From contig DATATV010000044.1 in assembly GCA_036268615.1 (NCBI GenBank), forward strand, positions 13,754 through 77,753: a DNA stretch of 64,000 nucleotides, given 5' to 3'. The notes beneath the pieces were generated by a model that had not been told where the DNA came from, did no database searches, and saw only the letters and a list, made by a program, of their open reading frames with translations. How positions within the stretch are numbered: the first letter of the stretch is position 1; every line of letters begins with the position of its first letter. A program made the translations under genes and the position numbers. Origin of the DNA: DATATV01 sp036268615. Lineage in GTDB: Bacteria > Actinomycetota > Actinomycetes > Mycobacteriales > Pseudonocardiaceae. Below are positions 18,878-26,570 of this stretch, in pieces.

Positions 18878-20188
18878 ATGGACAATGCTGTCCTGACCCA
18901 GTGGGGTCAAGCGGGACTCAACCGGCGTCGTTTCCTCGCCGGACTCGGTGCGGTTGGTGGTGCGGCGCTGCTCAGCGGGTGCGCGACCTCGGCCACCTCC
19001 ACCGGGCCGGTCAAGCAGACCTCCGGCGCCGTCACCATCCAGTCGAACCTGTCCTCCCCGCAGGCCAAGGTCGCCATCGAGGCGCTGGCCAAGGACTTCA
19101 GCTCCAAGGGCCAGGCGACCGCCACGGTCAACACGATCGCCTCGGAGACCTTCCGTACCCAGCTGCCCAGCTACCTCACCGCCGACAACCCGCCCGACGC
19201 GTACACCTGGTACCCCGGCTCGCTGCTCAACGGCTACGCCAAGAAGGGCCTGCTGCTGGACGTCGACGAGGTCTGGCAGGGCATGTCCAACTACAGCAGT
19301 GCGTTCCGCACGCTGTCCGGCGACGGGGCCGGCCACCAGATCTTCGTGCCCACCGACTACTACTGGTGGGGCTTCTTCTACCGCAAGTCGAACTTCGCCA
19401 AGTGGGGCGTGGCCGAGCCGAAGACCTGGAGCGACTTCATCGCGCTGTGCAAGACGTTGCAGGGCAAGGGAGTCGCCCCGATCGGGGTCGGTGCTGGCGG
19501 GGACACCGCCTGGGTCGCGTCGGCCTGGTTCGACTACCTCAACATCCGGATCAACGGCGCCCCCTACCACCGGCAGCTGCTCGCCGGGCAGAGCCGGTTC
19601 GACGATCCCCGGGTGACCAAGGTCTTCAACCAGTGGAACACCGTGCTGCCCTACTTCGACCCGCAGAGCACCGCGCTCGACTTCCAGGACGCCACCACGT
19701 CGTTGTTGCAGGGCCGCACCGGAATGATGCTGATCGGCACCTTCTTCGCCGACGCGGCACCCAAGGACATCCTGCCCGACCTCGACTTCTTCCAGTTCCC
19801 GGTGCTCGACCCCGCGGTGCCACTGGCCGAGGAGGGGCCGGCCGACGGCTACTTCGCCAGTTCGCGCACGGCGCACCGGGCCGAGGTGATGGACTGGCTG
19901 AAGTACGTCGCCACCGCGCCCGCGCAGGAGCTCTACATCAAGAACTCCTCGGGCACCGTGCTGCCCACCAACCCCGATGCCAAGGACAGCGGCACCCCGC
20001 TGGTCGCCAAGGGCCGGGCGCTGCTGGAGTCGGCCAAGGAACTGACCCAGTTCTTCAACCGCGACTCCAGCGACGCACTCCAGCCGACCGCCGACTCCGC
20101 GTTGGTGCGGTTCATCCAGAAGCCGAACGAACTGCCCTCGATTCTGTCCGACTGGCAGGCGGCCGCGCAGAAGGTGTGGTCGTCCTGA
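18878..20188 (+). CDS. Tat-exported sugar-binding lipoprotein of ABC importer 2
   Basis: A 436-residue family-1 solute-binding protein. The N-terminus carries a twin-arginine signal (NRRRFLAGLG) followed by the lipobox LLSGC, so it is exported folded by the Tat route and then lipidated. The binding-protein of importer 1 uses a Sec-type signal instead. The body has aromatic-rich ligand regions (WYPGSLLNG, DYYWWGFFYRKSNF) as in CUT1 oligosaccharide binders. It is the first gene of operon 2, with two permeases and GH36 behind it. The operator/promoter at 18756-18780 drives it, with about 100 bases of leader. Confidence 0.87.
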   Translation: MDNAVLTQWGQAGLNRRRFLAGLGAVGGAALLSGCATSATSTGPVKQTSGAVTIQSNLSSPQAKVAIEALAKDFSSKGQATATVNTIASETFRTQLPSYLTADNPPDAYTWYPGSLLNGYAKKGLLLDVDEVWQGMSNYSSAFRTLSGDGAGHQIFVPTDYYWWGFFYRKSNFAKWGVAEPKTWSDFIALCKTLQGKGVAPIGVGAGGDTAWVASAWFDYLNIRINGAPYHRQLLAGQSRFDDPRVTKVFNQWNTVLPYFDPQSTALDFQDATTSLLQGRTGMMLIGTFFADAAPKDILPDLDFFQFPVLDPAVPLAEEGPADGYFASSRTAHRAEVMDWLKYVATAPAQELYIKNSSGTVLPTNPDAKDSGTPLVAKGRALLESAKELTQFFNRDSSDALQPTADSALVRFIQKPNELPSILSDWQAAAQKVWSS

Positions 20189-20189
20189 C

Positions 20190-21113
20190 ATGACGACGCT
20201 GTCCGCACCGACCATCAGCGCACCCGTCCGGACCCGGCGGCGGCGCACGCCCCGGCTGCCGCCGGTCCTGATCCTGTTCGTGTTGCTGCCGCTGGCCGTT
20301 GAGGGATTCTGGGTCTTCTGGCCCGCACTGCAAGGGTTCTACCTGTCGCTGACCGACTGGGACGGGGTGTCGGCACCCCGCTGGGTCGGCTTCGGCAACT
20401 TCACCGAGCTGTTCGCCGATCCGATCTTCCGCACCGCCCTGGTCAACACGGCGATCTGGCTGGTGCTGTTCGGCGGCATCTCGGCGGCCGGCGGCCTCGG
20501 CCTCGCGTTGCTGCTCCAGCAGGAGCGCCGAGGCGTCGGCTTCTACCGGGCCGCGCTGTTCACCCCGGTGGTGTTCTCACTGGTGGCCACGGCACTGATG
20601 TGGCAGGTGATCTACCAGCCCGACGGCCTGGCCAACCGACTGCTCGGCGCGATCGGTCTGGGCAGCTGGCAGCACTCCTGGCTGGCCAACTCCAGCACGG
20701 TGCTCTACGCGGTGCTGCTGCCGGCGCTGTGGCGGCAGCTCGGTTACGTGATGGTGCTGTACCTGGCCGGCCTCAAGGGCATCGACCCGGTGCTCTACGA
20801 GGCGGCCAAGCTCGACGGAGCGACAAAGATCCAGCAGTTCCGCAACGTCACCTGGCCGCAGCTGCGCAGCGTCAACTCGGTGATCCTCTCGGTGATCGTC
20901 ATCGACTCGTTGCGCTCCTTCGACGTGGTCTGGTCGATGACCAAGGGCGGTCCGTACCACTCCTCGGAGCTGCTGAGCACGTACATGTACTCGACCGCCT
21001 TCCAGTCGTTGCAGCTCGGCTACGCGTCCGCGTTGGCCGTGGTGATCTTCGTGCTGGCCTTCGGCGTGATCGTGACCTACCTCGTTCGTGCCTTCCGGGA
21101 GGATGCCTCGTGA
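20190..21113 (+). CDS. Carbohydrate ABC importer permease (MalF type), system 2
   Basis: A 307-residue CUT1 permease with six membrane segments and the EAA loop LYEAAKLDGATKIQQFRNV. It starts one base after the stop of the binding-protein gene. The following GTG start overlaps its own stop, so the four genes of operon 2 are translated as one block. The ATPase is again missing from the locus. Its partner permease is at 21110. Confidence 0.9.
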   Translation: MTTLSAPTISAPVRTRRRRTPRLPPVLILFVLLPLAVEGFWVFWPALQGFYLSLTDWDGVSAPRWVGFGNFTELFADPIFRTALVNTAIWLVLFGGISAAGGLGLALLLQQERRGVGFYRAALFTPVVFSLVATALMWQVIYQPDGLANRLLGAIGLGSWQHSWLANSSTVLYAVLLPALWRQLGYVMVLYLAGLKGIDPVLYEAAKLDGATKIQQFRNVTWPQLRSVNSVILSVIVIDSLRSFDVVWSMTKGGPYHSSELLSTYMYSTAFQSLQLGYASALAVVIFVLAFGVIVTYLVRAFREDAS

Positions 21114-22009
21114 CCGTCACGACCACCCCGGTGTCCACCCCGTTGTCTCCACCGGCCCTTTCCGCGCCCGCACTGCGCCGTCGCAGGTCCCGCCGACTGC
21201 GCACGGTCGGTTTCCACACGGTCGCCGGTGGCCTGTCCCTGCTCTGGCTGGTGCCGATCGCTCTGGTGCTGCTGACCAGCATCCGCACCTTCGACGACAT
21301 CGCGGCGAACGGACTGGGCGCGGCACCGCACACGTTCACCCTCGGCGGCTACGGCGCGGCGTGGACCGGCGGCGGCATGGCTCGGGCGATGCTCAACAGC
21401 CTGATCGTCACCGTGCCGACGGTGATCCTCTCCCTGGTGTTCGCCTCGGCGGCGGCGTTCGCGCTGAGCAGATACCGGGTGCCCTTCCGGCGCGGCATCA
21501 TCCTGCTGATGCTGGCCGGAAACCTGCTACCGCCACAGATCCTGCTGGTCCCGGTGTTCAAGCTGACCGAACTGATGGGCCTCTACGACACCCTGCCGGC
21601 CGACATCATCGTGCAACTCGGCTTCGGCCTTGGCTTCTACACGTTCGTCCTACAGGGTTTCATGCGCTCCATCCCGAATGAGATCCAGCAGGCGGCGGTG
21701 ATCGACGGAGCAGGCCCGGTACAGATCTTCGTCCGGATCATCCTCCCGATGACCAGGCCGGCCCTGGCGGCGTTGTCCGCACTCGCCTTCACCTGGACGT
21801 TCAACGACCTGCTGTGGTCGATCACCGTGCTACGGACCGAAACGGTGATGCCGGTGACCCCCGCCCTGCTGGGTCTGCAGGGCCAGTTCGTGTCCAGCTG
21901 GAACGTGATCGCGGCCGGTTGGGTGATCGCCGCTATCCCGACGGTGCTGGTGTTCCTGCGTTTCCAGAAGCACTTCATCTCCGGACTCGCGATCGGCGCG
22001 GTGAAATGA
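21110..22009 (+). CDS. Carbohydrate ABC importer permease (MalG type), system 2
   Basis: A 299-residue CUT1 permease with six membrane segments and the EAA loop IQQAAVIDGAGPVQIFVRI. GTG 21110 overlaps the preceding stop (GTGA) and has GGGAGG about seven bases upstream, inside the previous gene. Its stop overlaps the GH36 start (ATGA). It forms the membrane channel with the permease at 20190 and would move an alpha-galactoside bound by the Tat lipoprotein. Confidence 0.9.
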   Translation: MTVTTTPVSTPLSPPALSAPALRRRRSRRLRTVGFHTVAGGLSLLWLVPIALVLLTSIRTFDDIAANGLGAAPHTFTLGGYGAAWTGGGMARAMLNSLIVTVPTVILSLVFASAAAFALSRYRVPFRRGIILLMLAGNLLPPQILLVPVFKLTELMGLYDTLPADIIVQLGFGLGFYTFVLQGFMRSIPNEIQQAAVIDGAGPVQIFVRIILPMTRPALAALSALAFTWTFNDLLWSITVLRTETVMPVTPALLGLQGQFVSSWNVIAAGWVIAAIPTVLVFLRFQKHFISGLAIGAVK

Positions 22010-24099
22010 CCGAGGATCAGACCAGGTGGACCCTGCGGATGGCCACCACTTCCTACACCGTCGAGCTGGAACCGGAACGCCGCTGGCCGGAGCTGGTCGC
22101 CTGGGGCCCGCAAGGAGTGGAAGACGGCCCGTGCGCACTGCGCAACACGGGCGAGGTCCACTTCATCACCCCGGTCGACGCGGCCCCTGTCGAGTACGCC
22201 CCACGTGGCCTGCGCCCGTTCTCCGGCGCCGACCTGATCGCCGGCCCGGTGGGCGCCGACCACGAATCCTGGTGGACCTACCAGGAGGCCGAGTTCGCGG
22301 ACGGCCACCTCCGCCTGACCTTCGCCGACGACCACGCCGGCCTGCGAGTGGCACTCTGCTACCGCGTAGTTCCCGGCGTGGATGTGTTGTGCCGCTGGGT
22401 GGAGCTGACCAACACCGGTACCGGGCCGGTGGACGTGGACCGCATCGACTCGGCCGGAGTCTGCGTCCCGACCGGCCAGCACGGCGCCCGCCTGACCTAC
22501 CTGACCGGCCAGTGGTCCCAGGAATTCCAACGACAGGAACTCGTACTCCGGGCGGGACGCCTCGAACTGGCCAGCCGGTTCGGCGTCCCCGGCCACGCCT
22601 ACCTGCCCTGGCTGGCCGTGCAGGATGCCGAACCGGTCGACGGCCCGGCGTGGGGCGTATCCCTGGCCTGGTCAGGATCGTGGCGCCTCGACGCCGACAT
22701 CGAACCAACCGGCCTGACCCGAATCCGCGCCGGCCGCCTCCCGCATCCCGGTCCACTTCGCCTAGGCGCCGGCGAAACCCTGCGCACCCCGGAACTAGCC
22801 CTCGCCTTCAGCGCCGAGGGCCTGGACGGCCTGGCCCGGGTATGGCACGACTACGACCGCCAGCTGACCGGCGACCGCCTGGCCCGACCCCACCAGGTGC
22901 TCTACAACTCCTGGGAAGCAACAGCCTTTGCGGTCGACGGCGCCAGCCAACTACGGCTGGCCAAGATCGCCGCGGAACTGGGCGTCGAACTGTTCGTGGT
23001 CGACGACGGCTGGTTCATCGGCCGCCCCGACGACACCGGCGGCCTCGGCGACTGGACCCCGGACGAGTCCGCCTTCGAGGGCGGCTTCGGCACGTTCATC
23101 AACCAGATTCGTGAACTGGGCCTTGACTTCGGCCTCTGGATCGAACCGGAGGCCATCAGCCCGAAGTCCCAGCTCTACGCCGACCACCCAGACTGGGTCT
23201 ACCACCTGGACGGCCGGCCGAGCACGCTGATCCGCAACCAGTTGCTGCTCGACCTTGGCCGCGAGGACGTTTACGAGTTCCTCAGGGACACGCTGGACAA
23301 CCTGCTCACCAGCTACCCGATCAGCTACCTCAAGTGGGACATGAACCGCCCGGCAACCGAACGCGGCCGTCCCGGAGCAGGCTCGGTCGACCTGGACGGC
23401 GACCACGTCACCAACTACCTGCGTCTGCTGGACCACCTGCGCACCCACCACCCCGACGTGACGATCGAGGCATGTGCCGGCGGCGGCGGCCGAACGGACC
23501 TGGCGACGGTGGCGCGCACGGATGTGTTGTGGCCCAGCGACAACACCGGCCCGCTGGACCGGCTGCGCATCCAGGACGGGTTCCTCCTGGCCCACGCACC
23601 CCACCTGCTGAGCTCCTGGGTAACCGACGCACCGGGCGTCTTCGACCCACGCGCGAGGTCGCTGCGCTTCCGTTTCATCCTGGCCATGGCCGGAGTACTG
23701 GGAATCGGCGCCGACCTCGCCGGCTGGTCCACGGACCAGCGAGCCGAAGCAGCGGACTGGATCGCCCGCTACAAGGAAATCCGGACGCTGATCCACGCCG
23801 GCAAGGTACACAGGATAAGTGGCCCCGACAGCCCGACGGCCGCGATCGAGTACGTAGGCGAGGACGCAGCAGAGATAGCAGTCCTGGCCTGGAACACCGG
23901 CCCGCTGACCGGCGCCCCGGCGGTCCCCGGAAGAGAAGACCGAATCAAGCTACGCGGCCTGACCGCAGGGACCGGATATGTCGACCAGGAAACAGGAGCC
24001 CACTACTCGGCAGCTCACCTGACCCACGTCGGCCTCCCGGTAGCCTGGACACAAGATCAAGACGCGGCGGCAACAGTCCTGAGAAGGACAGCAAAGTAA
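22006..24099 (+). CDS. GH36 alpha-galactosidase, second cytosolic copy
   Basis: A 697-residue GH36 enzyme. It has the beta-supersandwich N-domain, the barrel motifs NSWEATAF, VVDDGWF and LWIEPEAIS, the nucleophile D445 in LKWDMNRP, and the acid/base D512 in WPSDNTG after CAGGGGRTD. There is no signal, so it acts on sugars taken up by importer 2. From about 22.75 kb onward its codon choice drifts: many codons end in A (CTA, CGA, GCA, GTA), unlike its own first third and its neighbours. The reading frame is intact. Substrate differences from the GH36 at 14891 are likely but not readable here. Confidence 0.88.
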   Translation: MTEDQTRWTLRMATTSYTVELEPERRWPELVAWGPQGVEDGPCALRNTGEVHFITPVDAAPVEYAPRGLRPFSGADLIAGPVGADHESWWTYQEAEFADGHLRLTFADDHAGLRVALCYRVVPGVDVLCRWVELTNTGTGPVDVDRIDSAGVCVPTGQHGARLTYLTGQWSQEFQRQELVLRAGRLELASRFGVPGHAYLPWLAVQDAEPVDGPAWGVSLAWSGSWRLDADIEPTGLTRIRAGRLPHPGPLRLGAGETLRTPELALAFSAEGLDGLARVWHDYDRQLTGDRLARPHQVLYNSWEATAFAVDGASQLRLAKIAAELGVELFVVDDGWFIGRPDDTGGLGDWTPDESAFEGGFGTFINQIRELGLDFGLWIEPEAISPKSQLYADHPDWVYHLDGRPSTLIRNQLLLDLGREDVYEFLRDTLDNLLTSYPISYLKWDMNRPATERGRPGAGSVDLDGDHVTNYLRLLDHLRTHHPDVTIEACAGGGGRTDLATVARTDVLWPSDNTGPLDRLRIQDGFLLAHAPHLLSSWVTDAPGVFDPRARSLRFRFILAMAGVLGIGADLAGWSTDQRAEAADWIARYKEIRTLIHAGKVHRISGPDSPTAAIEYVGEDAAEIAVLAWNTGPLTGAPAVPGREDRIKLRGLTAGTGYVDQETGAHYSAAHLTHVGLPVAWTQDQDAAATVLRRTAK

Positions 24100-24165
24100 C
24101 AAACCGAAAGAGCAAGGCCATGAGGCACCCCACAACGGGCGCGCCCCCTGTCCGGCGAGCCGAAA

Positions 24166-24867
24166 CTACTCCTCAACAGCCCCACCAACCCTCCGCAAAT
24201 GCTCCCGAAAGGTAACCCCACCACCCCGTCCGGCCAAGTACGCGGAAAACTGAAGCTGAGACCGAAGCGAACGCCCACCCCGGATCGACTCGGCCTGCCC
24301 CTGCTCGGTATCCCGAATCCTCTCGGCCAACAGGACAACCTCGTCAGCGCAGGCCCCAGGAACAAGCAAGACCCCATCGGAATCACCAAAAACCACATCA
24401 TCACGAGAAACCGACCACACCCCGACGGAAGCGGTCGACAACGCATCCTCCGGCCGGTCGGTGAGGCTGAGCGGACCGGTAGGAACAGACCCCAAACTGA
24501 ACACCGGCAACCCGATCGACTGAATATCGGCAGTATCCCGGTGCAGCCCCCAGACCACGATCCCGGCAAGCCCGGCAGCCTGAGCCTCCAACACCACCAG
24601 ATCTCCGACGCAGCTCTCATCAAGCCGCCCACCGTTGTCAACAACCAGCACGTCACCCGGAGCGGCCGTCTCGAACGCCTCCAGGAAGACGTCCACGCTG
24701 CCGACATGCCGAGCCGGACAAACCCGCCCGGCAACGCGCCACTCCGGGACAACAGCCCGAGTGCCAGCGGGCGCACACCGCACCGGTACCCCTGCCCGAA
24801 TGCACCCGTCAGCCAGGTGCGCGGTGGTCAGTCCGGCGAACCGGACCGTCAACTCGTCAGCGTTCAC
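24166..24867 (-). CDS. RraA-like aldolase/regulator-fold protein
   Basis: A 233-residue protein of the RraA/HMG-aldolase fold. The conserved block GDVLVVDNGGRLDESCVGD, then AQAAGLAGIVVWGLHRD, shows the G-D, the D, and the terminal arginine-aspartate pair that binds metal and pyruvate in class II pyruvate aldolases of this fold. In this setting (lactonase, galactonate dehydratase) it could be the missing aldolase for a 2-keto-3-deoxy sugar acid. That is inference, since RraA-fold proteins also include RNase E inhibitors and oxaloacetate decarboxylases. Viewed on its own strand it is rich in T-ending codons, part of the composition shift in this stretch. It overlaps the SRPBCC gene by four bases. 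Confidence 0.72.
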   Translation of the reverse strand: MNADELTVRFAGLTTAHLADGCIRAGVPVRCAPAGTRAVVPEWRVAGRVCPARHVGSVDVFLEAFETAAPGDVLVVDNGGRLDESCVGDLVVLEAQAAGLAGIVVWGLHRDTADIQSIGLPVFSLGSVPTGPLSLTDRPEDALSTASVGVWSVSRDDVVFGDSDGVLLVPGACADEVVLLAERIRDTEQGQAESIRGGRSLRSQLQFSAYLAGRGGGVTFREHLRRVGGAVEE

Positions 24868-25283
24868 GCTTCGCTTGCCGCTTTCATCCCTGCCGCCTCC
24901 TGCTTGACATACCGCGCACTACGCCGCCCGGTAAGGAAGTTCACCAGCCCGGCCAGCGGCCCGGACTGATCGAGCGTCACGGTGATTCGGATGGTCCCGT
25001 CGGGGTTGGAAGTCGCCCAGTGCTGGCCGACCATCTGTAGCCCAGGCGTACGCGCGACCCAACTGAACCCGTCCGGCTGCCGGATCTCGCTGACCTGCCA
25101 CACGATCGGCGGTGTCCCGAGCTGCTTGACCCGGGCCCGACTGCCCACCCGCAGCGGGCCGGGGCCCAGCAGCGTCACCGACGTCGTGGACGGAATCCAC
25201 GTGGGCCACCCCTCGACGTTCGTCAACGCCGACCAGACCTGCTGCGGGCCGGCTGACGTATCCGCGGTCTCCTCCAGGCGCAT
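24864..25283 (-). CDS. SRPBCC (START-like) family protein
   Basis: A 139-residue polyketide-cyclase/SRPBCC-fold protein. The N-terminus RLEETADTSAGPQQVWSALTNVEGWPTWIP is the hallmark first strand and helix of the fold. It probably binds a small hydrophobic ligand in a helix-grip cavity, and its exact role is unknown. ATG 25283 fits the family start. It sits between the lactonase (46 bases upstream) and the RraA-like gene (4-base overlap), forming a three-gene minus-strand unit. Confidence 0.72.
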   Translation of the reverse strand: MRLEETADTSAGPQQVWSALTNVEGWPTWIPSTTSVTLLGPGPLRVGSRARVKQLGTPPIVWQVSEIRQPDGFSWVARTPGLQMVGQHWATSNPDGTIRITVTLDQSGPLAGLVNFLTGRRSARYVKQEAAGMKAASEA

Positions 25284-25329
25284 GGCTCGAATCGTAAGCC
25301 CACCAGCTCACCAACCTGCGGCAAGAAGA

Positions 25330-26388
25330 TCAGCGATAGTCGGGCGCGACAACCACGCAGGTAGGCGACCCGACCGCGGTCCGCCCAACCTCGACGGACG
25401 CCTCGAACCCGTCCGTCGGCACGCTGCGGACCACCACCGAGTCCTCATGCTGCGCGGCCACGTAACACTGCCCACCCGAGAGCGCAAACTGTCGCGGCCC
25501 GACGCCGCTGGGCAGATCCACCACCGGCACCGGCCGATCGTCAGCCAGGCTGAAGTAGGTCAGACAGTCCGGTCCCCGGTTGGACAACAACAGCCCCCCG
25601 TCGGCGGTCAGCTCCAGATGTGCGGCCAGGTTCTCGTTCACCGAGTTGTCCGGGGTGGTGGCGGTGGTCGAATCGACCACGGTGAACGTCCCGGCCGGCT
25701 CCTCCCGCACCGTGATCAGCGACCCGGCCAGCTCGCCGACGACGTAGGCGAACGAGCTACCCGGCCGCCGGACCAACTGACGCGGCCCGGTCCCGGGCCG
25801 CAGGCCGGACACCGCGAGCAGCGCGAGCGTTCCGGCGGCGGAGAGCTGATAGCTGCGAATCTCGTCGGTGCCCAGGTCCACCGCACTGATCAGCCCGTCC
25901 GTGCCAGGCACGACCATGTGCACATGGGCCGACTCCTGCCGCCCGGCGACCGGTCCGGAGCCGTGGTGACTGACCAGATCGGTCCGGTCGACCAGTCGAC
26001 CGTCCGGAGCGAGCGAGAACACCGCGAGACTGCCACCGGTGTAGTTGGCACACACCAGAAACCGGCCGTCCGGAGTGACCGCGAGGTGGCACGGGTCGGC
26101 GCCGCCGGTGGGCAGTGAGTTCAGTGCGGTCAGCTCGCCCTCGGCGCCCAGCGCGACTGCGGTGACCGCGCCTTCCGGGGTCTCGTTGGCCGCGTAGAGC
26201 ACCGGAACCGTGGGGTGCCAGGCCAACCAGGACGGTGAGTCCAGCGTCAGTTCGCCGAGGGCGGTCAGCTCGCCGCTGTCCGGATCGCGCCAGAAAGTAC
26301 TGATGCCGACACCTCGACCGCCCGTGATGGCGGTGTAGGAACCGACGCAGACCAGCTCACGGTTGTCAGTCACGATCCAGCTTCCCAT
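25330..26388 (-). CDS. Lactonase family 7-bladed beta-propeller protein
   Basis: A 352-residue protein of the 6-phosphogluconolactonase (Pgl/CMLE-type) beta-propeller family. Marks are VCVGSYTA at the N-terminus, PSWLAWHPTVPVLYAANE, GGADPCHLAVTPDGRFLVCANYTGGSL and SAHVHMVVPG. It would hydrolyse a sugar lactone. Next to a candidate sugar dehydrogenase and galactonate dehydratase, D-galactono-lactone is a good guess. There is no signal peptide. It is divergent from the GH27 at 26571, and the operator block lies in the 182-base gap, so both directions may be co-regulated. ATG 26388 is used. A GTG five codons later, with GGAAG upstream, is possible. Confidence 0.8.
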   Translation of the reverse strand: MGSWIVTDNRELVCVGSYTAITGGRGVGISTFWRDPDSGELTALGELTLDSPSWLAWHPTVPVLYAANETPEGAVTAVALGAEGELTALNSLPTGGADPCHLAVTPDGRFLVCANYTGGSLAVFSLAPDGRLVDRTDLVSHHGSGPVAGRQESAHVHMVVPGTDGLISAVDLGTDEIRSYQLSAAGTLALLAVSGLRPGTGPRQLVRRPGSSFAYVVGELAGSLITVREEPAGTFTVVDSTTATTPDNSVNENLAAHLELTADGGLLLSNRGPDCLTYFSLADDRPVPVVDLPSGVGPRQFALSGGQCYVAAQHEDSVVVRSVPTDGFEASVEVGRTAVGSPTCVVVAPDYR

Positions 26389-26437
26389 TCGTCCGGGACC
26401 ACGTCGCCGCGGGGCTGATCACACCTTATCTGAGTCC

Positions 26438-26462
26438 ATAATTTAGGAATTATTATTGACAG
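26438..26462 (+). promoter_or_regulatory. Shared operator/promoter block, copy 2
   Basis: ATAATTTAGGAAT, five bases, TTGACAG, the same as at 18756-18780. Here the operator part is a fuller palindrome: ATAATT-TAGG-AATTAT at 26438-26453. CATGCT 18 bases after TTGACA is a possible -10. It lies between the lactonase and GH27 genes. Confidence 0.7.
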
Positions 26463-26570
26463 TGGCCAGGCCGTCCCGGCATGCTGCTCGGGCGGGAGAT
26501 CCGGTCGCACACCAGCACCGGAGCCACTCGCCGTTGGGGCTGATTTTCCGATGACGAAAGGTGAGCCGCC

